From: Astrocystis sublimbata
Lineage: Eukaryota; Ascomycota; Sordariomycetes; Xylariales; Xylariaceae
Reading direction: 5' to 3'
DNA length: 64,000 nucleotides
Assembly (NCBI GenBank): GCA_022453515.1
Contig: JAJNNY010000007.1
Span: 868,001 to 932,000, forward strand
Part shown: positions 33,272 to 44,980 of the stretch, piece by piece
Numbering within the stretch: the first letter of the stretch is position 1
How the letters are laid out: every line of letters begins with the position of its first letter
The notes under the pieces: model-generated
Database searches by the model: none
What the model saw: the letters and a program-made list of their open reading frames with translations, nothing else
Told to the model about the DNA's origin: nothing
Position numbers and translations under genes: made by a program

Positions 33272-36200
33272 GCCGAAGTTGTCTCCTGATTCCTAACAGC
33301 TGATCAATCAAGTCTGCGACTGCGATCTTGCTAAGGTATGCCTATGATCGGACAAAAACACAAGAACATCCATCCAAGAGTGCCAGGGTCTCAGTACAGC
33401 AACGTGCTGGGAGACCAGGTTTCGTGAATGAGGGCTGCGTAGTACAACTGCTCGGGAGATATCAGAAGATGTAGACGTTGGAGCATGGGGAAACGGACGG
33501 TATGGTAGATATGGCGTCATTCTACCCCAGTCATCGAATGCACACTCATCGCCCAGGGCATATATGTCCGTTCCACACTAGATTGCGACGCGAACAGTAA
33601 GTTGATGCGAGAATCTGATTAGAGCGATAGAGCACATTACGCAAAGAACATCATTATCTTGCAGCCATCGAACACACAACCTCCATCTCTTTGTTGCTTA
33701 ATGCTCGACATGCTTGCTATAGGCATTACATCGCTCGGGATTGAGCAGATGAGGTATACGATCGTGAGCTATCAAAGTCACTTTATTGCACCACGATGTG
33801 AAGCTATTCATATAGCACAAACGGAGCAAGTATATTCATCGAGCATGTTGTTTTCTGGCGCGTGGCTGATGCACCCCGGACATATGCGGAGGCCGAAGCA
33901 AGTAATGTTTTGCCAAGCCGAGATATCTCCGGCCATTGTGAGCGACGGATCACGGCTTCTCACTTGCTGTCGACGAGCAAGTAAGCTGCCTCGTGATCTG
34001 GCGATGCTGGATAGCACGGCAATGCAGCTTGATGCCGAGATGCGCCTTTTGGCTCGGCAACTCCACCGCGGCATTCTAGACCAGAGTGCCCAAGGACCTA
34101 CCTTCACCAATGCCGATTCATTTCGACTATTATCAGGTAGGTTTGACAGAGTACTTACATTTTGGGTATCTGCTGTGCAGTACTACAGCTGTAGGTGGGC
34201 AGCTGAGCCATGATGGATGTTGTTCCAAGTTGTGTGCAACGCGAGCAATCCCATGTCTGTCTCGTCTGTACATAATTACTACATACCGATGCATACCTAG
34301 ATACTGTAGTGGGTAGGCAGGCTCGGCAGGCAGCCTGGAGGCTTGTTTGTCATCGTATGCTAAAGCGAAGACATGGGTTCGGACCGCATTACGGCAACCT
34401 TATTCAAGCCTCCACCAAGACAAGACACATGGTATTGTATGTTCCCCATCACATGCCATGGAACCACCTGCATCGATGCGGGGAGAGATCAGTCATGTTA
34501 GAGTACTTTGTGTTTTTGGTCGTAGGTAGATTGAACAGGTTGATTGAAGTTTAGCCCCGGAAAGCGAAGACTACTCTGGATAGAAGGGGCCCCTTGCCAA
34601 TGGCGCCGGCAAAAGACAGAAACAGAAGGGTTTGTTTACCCGTGGTGGTTAGCATATAGAAAGTTTGTCGAGACCGCAACGCTCAATCCACAACAGCGAA
34701 TACGTGTAGACAGCCACGCACCATGGGGTTCTACTGTTTTTCTGAAATTGTTTCTTTTTGCTTCCCCTTCCACCGGCCGTTCGTGAGTCGTTAGGATGTA
34801 ATCCCGAAAGTGTCTCGTCAAACATGGTGCATCCCTATTCCGAATGATGTAACGGCTGGACTCGCAGTTGCATCGGTAGTTGTTTCATTTCGATTTCGGC
34901 TGTGGCCGTGTAGAAAGAGTGATCAGAGAAACATGACACAGCTCTTATCCTGATATGGCATCTTTCATTGTACTAGGCCGCATCTACCTAGGTAGTCGAC
35001 GACCTATTTGCTACATAGGTAGCATGCCTGGCGATATGCCGCCGTGCTACGGCCCAAGGACAGAAAGGGAGTAAAATATAGTGTGAACACGGTACTTGGA
35101 ATTTCGGAACACTGAATAATGGCGCCGAAAAAGCTTGCTTCGACCAAAATACTTGATTTCCCTGCTCAGATCGCCGGCCCACCTTCACTGGAACGCTACT
35201 TTTGTCGAAAGAGGGTGCTCGGTTGGCTCTCGGCTGTACAGTATTCTACGCTGTCGGAAAAAAGAGATGCGCAGAATTTGCAGTATAATTGCTTAACCCT
35301 AGGTAACCTAGGTTTCTTTCTCTCTTCCACTCTCCACGATCTCTTATTCTGATACTTGTTTTGGATCGGCCCTTGTGAGATTTGGGGTGCGTGGGCAAGC
35401 TAGCAGCTTGCTCCCCTGTGTGATGCACTGATCGCTATGACAGATTGACAGCTCGGGCCGTTGTACTTGGCATGGCGGATGATTTCGAAGCTCAAACAAA
35501 GCAGCAATACCGAGCTCGAGCTCAACTACGTATCGAGTAGAACCGGGTGTCTGACGGATATGAGCGAAACCAGCTACCTACCTCGCCTACCTACCTAGGT
35601 ACCGTCTTCAATACTACCTGCCCGTCGGTACCTGGCTCAAGGAATCCCCTAGTGTGCAGTGGCGACAAATAGCAGAAAGCGAAGAACATGATGCTAGGAA
35701 GTAAGTAAGTACCTGTATGCGTGGGTGTACCAACACGGTAAGTGGTAGCACTACGGGATGGGGATGTACCGGGAGAAACACAAAACCATCAGGGATACCT
35801 GATGCAGGTACTTAGTCGTAGGTATCTCTCTCACGGTCCATGGATGCGACCATCTATCTGCCTTGTAGTCAACATGTCAGCCGAGCAGCCAAGGTGCTGC
35901 CCAGGGAAGCTTAAGTATCTAAAGCTACCTTAGCCACTTGAGCGCGCTGTGCACCAAGTCGCAACGGAAGTGTCCATTTCCATTGCGGCATCTATTGCGA
36001 GAAAGCGAGAAAGCGAGAGAGAAAGAGGAGACAAGAAGTTGGGCAGAATTTGGAGGAACTTGAGAGGAATGAGGATGAGCTCGGCGGGGGCAGGCCAATG
36101 AGAAGCCATGTTTGGAGTGAGCCGTGAGTTTAGTCAGGTCCAGTCAGGTCAAGTCAAGTTAGTCAGGTCCCAGTCGCAACCGTAACCCGGCCGAGGTGGC

Positions 36201-37731
36201 AGCGGTTCGAGTGGCCGTCCGAGCGCTCTCATTGGTGGCTTGTGGGGGGTCGTGACCGTGACTGGCCTGTGCTGTGCCAAGTTCCGAAACTCGCTAGGGT
36301 ACCCCTAGGAGGCAGGCATGGTAGGGGGGGGCATGGAGGGTCGAAATTGGCCGGGCGAGCAGGCGATATCTACCGTTGGCGTTGGCCTGATGCCTGGGTG
36401 TTGTTCACTGTTCAAGTCGTTCGCCGTGCGGGAGACCCCTTTGCGATGGTTCTCAGACTCGCCTCAGAATGGTTCTCGCATCAGTCAGGGGCTAGTTAGT
36501 TATAGTTAGTATCTCACCAGCGATGGATAAGGATCATGAGAGCGTTTGTAGCGCAATACGGGGCTACAGCTAAGGTATCATGAAGTAGCGACAATGAAGT
36601 AGGCACGGCGAATGGTAGGGTGGTCGATAGACGGATCCATGGATGGTTTGGGTGGCTCGGGTGGGTAGTAGATTAGGCTTGGTTGCGCTTGGCCCGAGTG
36701 GGAATAGTGTCTGCGTCTGTCTCCAACCTTGGAACTCATCCTGGCCCGTCCTGTCCCATCCTGTCCCATGCCTCTGCCCACCACCAACATGCAATCTGCA
36801 TCCTGCTGCGGGTTGGATGGGAGTCAATTGATTGACTGACTGACTGATTGAGTGACCCGTCCAGCGCCGGTGGGTTCTTTTTTTTCTTCTTCTCCTCGGC
36901 CAATGGGCAGGATTGGGTCTATGGCCATGTCCCATGTCCATGTCCATGCCCACCCCTCGACCCTGAACTTGCTCTCTGTCACACCTGTCGAGCCTGTCGC
37001 GGTACCTCCCCAGCTGGCTGGCGCCGGCTCAGATGCCGCTCGGCGCTCTGCACATGTACGAGCACATGTACCTAGGTACAGTACAGTAGATACCTGATCT
37101 AACCCAGATAACCCTAGCACCTACTAGGTACCTGTCCCAGACGTCTGTCCACAGGCCCCAGGTCCTGTCGTGCCCGCCCTGCCCTGCCCTGTCCTGTCCT
37201 ATCCCGTCCTGTGTGCCCGTTTGCTTCCCAGCTTTACATGTCCCTTTCCTCTTTGGCACTTGCGCTGTACAGCCACTCTTCGCCCTGCTAGCTGCTTGGT
37301 CGCCGGATCCTTACCTGAACTTACCTTACCTACTTGCTGTGCTGTGCTGTGGTCTGTACACCATCGACCACCACCCCAACAACATCATCTCGGCTGGCAG
37401 AGCCAACATCTCATCGACGCTGACGCTGGCACTGCGGCGACGCCTGCATCTCCATACCACCGCCCCACGCCTTGCTCACTCACCCTCCTTCACCATCGTC
37501 CATTCCGACCCTGCCTGCCCCCCGTCCCCGACCTCGATCTCGACCCCCAAGCAACACGCCGCTCGGGGCTTCTGGCCGCCAGCCCTCCAGCAATTGCTGT
37601 GCGGTCGAGAATACCTCCTCAATGGTGCATGCGATCTAGCCTCCCCGTCTGGCAAGCTGGTGCTGTGAGGCATTGGTGTTCCGACGCCCGCACGACGAAT
37701 CATCCGACCGATCGACCGATCGACCGCAGCA
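33272..37731. other. Long gene-free region upstream of the membrane-protein gene
   Basis: I see no supported gene in about 4.5 kb. It holds five perfect ACCTAGGT palindromes or close clusters (34986, 35306, 35593, 37070 and GGTACC-rich flanks), an AGTCAGGTC array at 36132-36169, TGAC/TGAT repeats at about 36826-36856, and CCTGTC-type pyrimidine repeats at 36740-37205. The last kilobase is C/T-rich and is the likely promoter and 5' UTR of the gene at 37732. Open frames at 33659-34213 and 35119-35352 have no recognisable domain. Confidence 0.6.
36132..36169 (+). repeat. Degenerate AGTCAGGTC tandem array
   Basis: AGTCAGGTC occurs at 36132, 36142 and 36161, with a variant (AGTCAAGTT) at 36152. 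Unit spacing is 9 to 10 bases. No function is evident. Confidence 0.75.
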
Positions 37732-40082
37732 ATGGGCGACCCCCGAAACGACCGGTCCGAACTGGATCGCCGTAGTTCGCGCAGAACCTCCGCGACACAA
37801 CCAGATGTTCCAGGTGACGGTGTTGACGATGACTACATGCTGCAGGCAATGGGCATCTCGGACGGCTTTCGACCCTCCCAACTCGCACAGGATCACGACC
37901 TCTCGCAAGCCTCCCGTCCCTCCGTCTCATCCACCGAGACGCCGCTCGCACGCGACCTTTCTGACGTGCCTCCACGCCCCTCGAGCATGTCGAAACCACC
38001 GCCCGCACATCAATCCTTCTCCCGTCCAGATGGTCAATTTGAACCGTCACCCGCGAGGTCTTCCTCCATGTCAGCCGAGGCACCCTACGAGGGACCCTCG
38101 GGTCCATCACATCCCTATCAGATGTATTCGCAGGACGTTCGGGCCACTAGAACTGCTAGTCTAGCGACCACTTCGACCATGCCCATCTCCGAGCGATCCT
38201 ATAACGGGCCCGGTCGTCCAACCCACCCTTACGGCATATACCCGCAGAATGTAGCTACTGGTGTGGACGAGCCCTCCACCTCGTCACAGGGAGACGTCAA
38301 TGTTGGCTTCCCTGGCCGATCTGGCGAGTACCAGAGACGAATTGGTCCGGACGGAGAGGAAGCGGCCGATATGATAGGCCCGCATGGCCACACGGAACAA
38401 CTACCACCATACTCCCGATATCCGGTAGAGGCCTATGGTCAGAAGTCCCCCGGCTCAGACGCAAGTCAGCCCGCGGCGTCACCAACCCCTACCCAGCGGA
38501 ATCTCGAAATCCCAGGGGCAGGTGGTCTTGGCTTGGCGACTCGAAACCCCGAGTTTTCATCCACGGAGGATTTGAATCAAGTGGCCTCACCGCAATCTCG
38601 TCAATCTATACGCAGTTTCACATCAGAGGCTAGCCATCACTCAATCAATACCGCCGCTCTTACGGTTACAAACGAGAAGCCCGAACCTAATTGGAAAGCC
38701 CTCGCAAGACGCAAGTTTTGGGGAGTCGTTCCTTGCTGGGCTGTGGTTTTGGGTGTGCTGATCTTAGTATTGCTTGCTGTCATCATTGGAGCAGTCATTG
38801 GCACGGTATTTGCGTCTCACTTGAACAGCAAAGACCACGACAAGTATGACCACCTGTCCCCCACCCCCTTTTCCCCAATCAAATCTGAGCTCACATTACT
38901 TACAGAAATCCTTATGGGGCAACCAATACTGCCCCCGGCTTTGTACCACTTCCTACCGTTCCGCCGGGATTACCAGCTCTGGCCGAAGGTCCATACGCTC
39001 TGCCGCTCGTGGGCCCTAGCTATTCAAACACGTGCTTTCAGGATCCAAATCATCAGGGCCGTGCTTGGAACTGCGAAGCAATCATGTCTCAGCTTACCAT
39101 GTCCATTCGTAAGAGGCACAATGCGGCTGATATCACGGCGTATGCGCTAGACTTTTACTACAATGAGTCCTTTACGCAGGAGTCTTTCACATACACGTAC
39201 GGGGTACAACCGCCGCTACTGTTTGACCAACAACTGCAACTAGTCAACGACTCCTTCGAGCGTTCGCTAGGTCCAGCTTGGGCTTTCGCCCTTCCTTACA
39301 ACAAAACCGTAATACTGCCGGAGGAATATTTGTCGCCTACCAATACTTCGTCACTGGAAGAGGTGCAACGGCGTCGGTCCTTTGGCTTCAATTTTAAACG
39401 TAAAGGCCTCGCGCAACTTGGAGATAGGCCCTGGATTTGCACATGGCCAGGTACCCTTCTCGAGGTCTTCATCTATGCTGGTCATAATAGCAGCTTCAAA
39501 TATCCAACATCCCCTGATACCACTACCAGCGCACCGCCACTGCCTATCGAGACGCCAGCGTCGCCTACTGAATACACAAAGGGCGCGCGAGGGCTTCCGT
39601 ATGATGGGGGTGATCACGAGCTGAAGTGGCCTGTGCCTTCTCATCCTGCACAAGTTACGAGCATGTCAACAACGACCGCATCGATGACATCCACAACATC
39701 AACATCAACATCAACATCAACGACAGAACCCGATTATTTCTACCATGCTCCAGTACCAACACCGCTATATCCTCCTTATCCTAGAGTCATCAAGGTCGAG
39801 GAGCGACGCAACTCTCAGCCCGACGGACCTGTGCCAGTATGCCGTCAAGTGGAGATTATTGACAAGGGAGTTCCGGCCCTTCCCGTCACCGATGACAAGG
39901 GAGTACCAATTGAGATCCAAATTGCCGAAGTGCAGGCAGAGGTCGAGTACGATGAGACAGAAGATGAAAACCACTCGAGGCGACGCTCTCTCGACCAGCA
40001 GCTGTGGAGCCGAGACGATGGGAGCAACAGCTCGGAGGGTAACGAATTGAGTGATTGCGGATGTATATGGTGGGTAACCTGA
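37732..40082 (+). CDS. Uncharacterised single-pass membrane protein conserved in filamentous ascomycetes
   Basis: Two exons, 37732-38843 and 38906-40082, joined across a 62-nt intron (GTATGA...CAG), give 762 residues. The join reads KDHDK|NPYGATNTAPGF with the Lys codon split. Residues 1-325 are Ser/Pro-rich and disordered, presumably cytoplasmic. A basic segment (ALARRKFWGVV) precedes one strong membrane span at about 331-362 (VVLGVLILVLLAVIIGAVIG). The following region has a conserved-looking folded part with NTCF, WNC and WICTWPG motifs, then a Ser/Thr-rich stretch with an (ACATCA)n repeat coding Thr-Ser. The tail is acidic and ends DCGCIWW. There is no N-terminal signal peptide, so the span acts as a signal anchor. 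I think this matches one of the fungal DUF families (possibly DUF7820) but cannot confirm it. Function unknown. Confidence 0.82.
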
Positions 40083-41191
40083 ACGCTGGGACTGTGCGTT
40101 TTTGTTGTTTTCTCCCGGGCAGCGAAACCCTCAGACATGAATTAATTCTAAAATCCGGCAATATCAACGACTGAAGACTTTGGACATAGCGCGGGAACGG
40201 AGTGGACATCATACACCGGCGTTCTGGGTTATACATATATACATCTTTTTTTCATCTGCGGACATGAGGTGCCATGTCGGCCATCGTGGACATGTTCTTG
40301 GGCATCGCAAAGATTTATTACTTAGTTGCTGTACTAGACGAAAAACCGGTGTCATTGCGGGCACTCATCATATTGGGGGCTCTTAGGGTTGGCTGCTTGC
40401 TTTGCTTGGATATACCTTTGCTTTTTCCCCCGCTTACCTACCTCATCACTTACTCGCAGTTGTGTCTGTCCCTATCTATCACAAGTTGCTTGGCCGCTAT
40501 ATCTATAAAAAAAATATCAAAGTGGCCTCTGCCCAGTTGGGAAATGTATTTAGTGATAAATTGGCGCGAATGAAACACATCAATTGATGTAATCATCTGT
40601 GCGGAATGATTCAATGTGCCCGTGAAGGTAATCGCTGTTATTTTGAACCCCTTTTCTTCGACGTCTCAATGCGCCCGATACCATAATCTCGGTACCATCC
40701 ATACCTACTACATAGTACCACCTTTTCAGCGAAAGTTGCATTCTCACGGGTGAGGTCAGAGTCTCGGAACAATTTAGAAGAGTCCTAATAGAATGCCATA
40801 AACCAGACGATTCCAAGGCTATCGAGGTAGACAAGCATGCGTAGCCCTTGCATCTTTGGATACCAACCACCTCTGAACCAGCCTAGGAAGAAACTAAGTG
40901 GCCATTACGGATTCCCAATGATAAAGACTCATAACTGGCCTTGCTTAGGATATGTGACACGTAAATAAGCATCATTTTATCTCTCTGGGTATCTCACTAT
41001 CTCAACTACCTCGGATAAGTAACACTCCCGATCGATCATCAGCAGATTCCGCAGGGATACCTGACAGCTAGCATCTAAGCCATATTTGTTGATGTGTGTA
41101 GTTTGTTCGTGTGTCGGCTCAACGAGGAGCACAGCCTACCATCTGGGAAGGTTTTCCATTCGTTCATTCATTCATTCGTCTATGTCAATCA
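40083..41191. other. Convergent intergenic spacer before the CCDC174-type gene
   Basis: No gene is visible. It holds the 3' flanks of two convergent genes and A/T-rich stretches. Short ATTC repeats (TTCATTCATTCATTCG) lie at about 41160-41175. Confidence 0.6.
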
Positions 41192-42403
41192 TCAGGCATC
41201 GATTTCAGCAGCAGACACTGGTTTCGAGTCTCCTCTCTCCTTCGTCCCCGCGTGCTCATTCTCTGGGCTTTCGTCACCACGAATACTCTGCTCCGCAGCA
41301 CCGGCGCCAGCGACCGCCATCTCTCCCGCGAGCCCGTCCAGAAAGTTGTCGGCCAACTTCTCGGCGCGGCGCTTCCCCAGCATCTTCCTGCGCGCCTCGA
41401 TGTCCTTTTTCCGGTGCTCCCGCTCGGACTCCCGCTCGCGCCTGACCCGCTCCGTCGTCTCCCTCTCGGCCTTGAGGTTCTCCATCTCCCGCGCCCGGGC
41501 CGCCTCGTCGCGCGAGAAGTGGTAGAAGCCGGTGCCCTTGGTGCGGATCTCGGCGTTGCCGTCGAAGTGGGTGTCGGGCGGCGGCGTGGGCTCGCGGTCG
41601 CGCTTGGCGGCGAGCGCGGCCATGGCGTCCAGCGTGTCCCCCTCGGGCGCGAAGGCCGCCGTCTGGATGGCGTCGCCGTATATCAGGTTTGCGGGGCGCG
41701 CCGTCGGCACCGCCGCCATGTCGTCGAGCTCCGAAGCCCCCAGCGCCGCGCGCGCGACCCGCCGCTCGTGCCGCTGGGCCTCGGCCCGCGTACCGGTGCG
41801 CGTACGCCCGAACTCGTCCGTGTACTCGACCGTCTCGTTGCCGGCCCACTGCTCGCCGTCGCTGTCGTTGTCGTCGGCGTCCGAGCTGGACACGTTGCCG
41901 CCGTCGTCCTCGGGGTGTCGCTCGGCCCACTTCCGGTCGAAGTCCACCAGGGGCGCGGCCTCGTTGTCTTTGGCGACGTAGTCGCCGCGCTTCATGGCTG
42001 CGTATAGGCGCGCCTTCTCCTCCATCTTGCGCCGCGCGCGGGCGAAGTCTTGTTTCTCTTCCTCTGTGTTGTGAACGTGCTTGAGGCGGATCTTACTACT
42101 GCTGCTGCTGCCGCCGCCATCACCATCGTCCTTGGCGTTCTTTGTTGTTGTGGTGGTGGTCGTAGTGGTGCCGGGTTTCCGCTTCGCTTTCACGGAGAAG
42201 ATGTCGTCTTTCGTCTTCGAGGGGCGCGAACGGCCGGATGAGAAGGAGGAGGAGGAATGTGGTGTCGACGTTGAATCGGTCGCGGGCGCTGATATGAGCG
42301 AGCTGAGCTGGGATGTGAAGGCGAGCGAGCTGGAGAGCGGTATCTCTCTCTTTTGTTTCTTCGCGGGCCGCTTTTGGCCGTATAGGTCTGGGTCTTGGGG
42401 CAT
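41192..42403 (-). CDS. CCDC174-family (DUF4078) coiled-coil nuclear protein
   Basis: A single exon encodes 403 residues from ATG 42403. The protein begins with a Lys-rich segment (KRPAKKQKRE), a Ser/Thr-rich linker with a run of nine Thr, and a conserved block KDDIFSVKAKRK. A helical region (EEEKQDFARARRKMEEKARLY) is followed by an acidic stretch and VEYTDEFGRTRTGTRAE. The diagnostic C-terminal part is EIRTKGTGFYHFSRDEAAR, then a long Arg/Glu coiled coil (about residues 300-372). This matches CCDC174 proteins, which in animals are nuclear and associate with RNA processing and exon-junction factors. The fungal role is not established. Coding GC is very high. The start lies about 840 bases from a divergent secreted-protein gene. 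Confidence 0.85.
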   Translation of the reverse strand: MPQDPDLYGQKRPAKKQKREIPLSSSLAFTSQLSSLISAPATDSTSTPHSSSSFSSGRSRPSKTKDDIFSVKAKRKPGTTTTTTTTTKNAKDDGDGGGSSSSSKIRLKHVHNTEEEKQDFARARRKMEEKARLYAAMKRGDYVAKDNEAAPLVDFDRKWAERHPEDDGGNVSSSDADDNDSDGEQWAGNETVEYTDEFGRTRTGTRAEAQRHERRVARAALGASELDDMAAVPTARPANLIYGDAIQTAAFAPEGDTLDAMAALAAKRDREPTPPPDTHFDGNAEIRTKGTGFYHFSRDEAARAREMENLKAERETTERVRRERESEREHRKKDIEARRKMLGKRRAEKLADNFLDGLAGEMAVAGAGAAEQSIRGDESPENEHAGTKERGDSKPVSAAEIDA

Positions 42404-43243
42404 GTTGGGTTTGTGTTTCTATTGGCGTTTTCCCTGCGTGCGGTTCTGGCCGGAAATGAGGCGGAGTAGGTACGTGATGTATCGTGTATTGATTAGCGAC
42501 GAGTCGTGGTATATTCCGAGGTTTGTTAATGATCAAAGCCTCGGGCGCATTAGGTACGAAATCCAAGTATCTAAGGTACCTGGGTACATTAGTTGGCTTA
42601 CGTACACGTGAAGTACATTCAAGGTTGCCCCAGTCACAGGGCTTAGTTTACAAGGATCTTGAAATATACCTATGTACAAAGTACCTTGCTTCCAGGTCTG
42701 ATTACTAAGCTATAAACACTCAGCTGCTTTGAATTATACGTATAAGGCACAAACCCGCATGTCCCACGGCTCGATAGGAGGTGTGTAAGTAGGCTATCTA
42801 GGTAGGCTATCTCGGCATGCTCGGCTATCTACCTACTTTAGTTTCCGTATATTTCGTATATATTCATGCGTATTAGCCGCAGCTTTAGATACGTAGCTTG
42901 TATTGCGATGGTACGGCTAGGATATTTACGCTGATCGTATCTATGCGTAGGTTGAAGAGCTACCTGGGTAAGCACTAAAGTCGGTGATCCAAATCCTTCG
43001 TCAACGAACAGTTCAGTCTCCTTAGTCTCAAATGGCAGCCTGGGAAGGATGATGCGGAAGTTGGAAGGTTGAAACTCGTTCTAAGGCAGCAAAATTCTTC
43101 GCCATCGCTATATCAACTGTGCTTTGCAACATGGCGTTTTGGTCTCGAAAGGCAGCAACTCGACTATCTTGTTCATAGTATTTTACAGCCGTCAACCTCT
43201 TACTACCTCCCAGTAGAAACTCGGACATTGTCCCTACTCCACC
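42404..43243. other. Divergent promoter region between CCDC174-type and secreted-protein genes
   Basis: No gene is seen. TAGGTA/GGTACC words occur at 42570-42600 and 42785-42840. It must contain promoters for both flanking genes. Confidence 0.6.
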
Positions 43244-44185
43244 ATGAAATTGTCTGCTGCATTGTACGGCCTCCTCGCCGCCACGGGTGCCCTTTCTGAG
43301 GCATGCCCGGGCGACGAAAATGACTACCCCCCTCTGAAATCCGAGTTAGTAAATTTCAGTCAACCCCCCCCCCCAATTTGGCAAAAGTCCTGCTCTTAAA
43401 TGCTGCATGATTCTGGATGCGCTTGAGACACCAGATATATGAGCCGAAGACTTGCCCAAAGACGGCAGATTCTAACTTCTTTTTTCTAATAGGGGCCCGT
43501 ATGCACTACACGTCAAGGGCAAAGGCAACAGCTCGATTGACGGTGAGGGCTGCACCGAGAGCCTCGAAGAAGAATGGCGGGCTCTCTGCTGACGAATGCA
43601 GGATACCTCTACGCCGTCCAAGAACGCCCGTCCGACATTGATCCGGACAGTGGGATCTCCGTGCTGCACTACCGCCCAGTTCCCGAGCCCGTGGCCTTCA
43701 ACTCGTCGTACCGTTTCTACTTCAACAGCTCGGCTGGTGATCCAACTTTTGATTTGGGTTTCGCCGTCACGGACATCACTGCTAGCAACTCGAGCAACTA
43801 CTACAAAGGAAAGGCCATGTTCTGGACGTACTTCTCTGATTCGAACGTTGCACTATTGGAGCTCGGCGAAGGCGCCGACCCATACAACACGGGCATGATA
43901 GGTTTTGGTAAGGAAGGAAAGGCCTATCTGTACGGCCAACACGACGATTCGAAAGCGGTCGTGGGGAAAGAAGCAGATTACACCATAGTTTCACTGTGTA
44001 AGTCGGCTGTCTGCCTGAAGGGGTGGATTGGGGATTCGATGACTGACGAGGTTACAGACGATGGTTGGGCCATTTGCTGGCAGACGAGGTATACTATCAG
44101 CGGATTTACGCTGTCTTGGATCACATCTGGGAAGCCACACAATCCAACTTGCGAACGCGTCGACATGACTAGATTGAAATTATGA
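43244..44185 (+). CDS. Small secreted protein with signal peptide
   Basis: Four exons, 43244-43344, 43493-43542, 43602-43997 and 44058-44185, give 224 residues. The first exon encodes MKLSAALYGLLAATGALSEA, a clear signal peptide with a likely cleavage near residue 20. Junctions read KSEGPYALHVKG, SSIDGYLYAVQER and TIVSLYDGWAICWQTRY. The third intron is 60 nt, stop-free and in frame. The mature protein (about 205 residues) is rich in Tyr, Gly and Ser with several N-x-S/T sites (SSIDG, NSSYRF, SNSSNYY) and only three cysteines (ACPGD, AICWQ, NPTCE). It resembles a family of secreted ascomycete proteins of unknown function, possibly the DUF7907 type, but I cannot confirm the name. It could be a cell-wall protein or an effector-like molecule; that is inference. 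The first donor (GTTAGT) was chosen to keep SEGPYAL in frame. Confidence 0.78.
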
Positions 44186-44980
44186 CTGGCATAGGTGCAC
44201 AACAGACTTCCCTTACCCGCAAGCCTTTTCCTTTTCTGATATCTCAACCCCCTAGTGCCCCATTGTATAACGAGCACAGCAGCCAACAGTAGCGCAAAAG
44301 GAGGTTCTTTGGTGGATCAGCTATTATCTGCGAAATCAAGCGAGACACTATGTTGCTACGAACTTATCTCAAGCAACCGTGGTATTTTCTTGGACCAATT
44401 GGACCAATTGTACCAAGCATACATACTTAGCAATATCAACATTGATGCCTGAGCCATGATAGCGTGGATCAGGGTCGATAGCAAGGATTTGGCATATCCC
44501 GTGAATACCTAGGTAATACTAAGAGTATACCTAGTAAGGACCTGATCACAACAATACAGTTAGATGAAGCATACTACTGGGCAATTCCATTCAAGTATTG
44601 CTACCTACCGCATACATACATACATAAGGTACCTACCTAGGTACCTGGTATTCTGGGTACATGAAGCCCAGGTAGCGCTAAGCACATGAAAGGGAGTTAA
44701 GTTGAATCCACAGCCTGGGACTGAGACATACTTTGAGTACTTAAGTAGCATGCATGCAGGTGCGGTCGAGAACTCGCCCAGTGGGCCCCTAAGCAGCACC
44801 GGCCCGCGCTACGGGTACAACCTAAGGGAGCAATCTGAAACCGCCCCGCGATCGGCCCTGAACGGAACATGACGATTTACCCCACGTCGTCTCGGAATTC
44901 CTGTCACGAAGTCGCCGTTTTCCACCATCTTTCGCCATCTTCCTCACCATCATTACCACAACTCTAGAAATTCAGGCACC
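44186..44980. other. Intergenic spacer upstream of homoserine dehydrogenase
   Basis: No gene is visible. Perfect ACCTAGGT words lie at 44507-44514 and 44635-44642. I found no TGACTCA (Gcn4/CPC1) site close to the start. Confidence 0.6.

Noticed and set aside
33659..34213. 184-codon open frame on +, with an antisense frame at 33808-34110
   Set aside because: Both lack domains. I considered a gene remnant but found no block resembling a known protein.
41274..41930. 218-codon open frame on - in another frame of the CCDC174-type gene
   Set aside because: Arg/Gly/Ala-rich shadow produced by high GC; the 403-residue frame has the family motifs.
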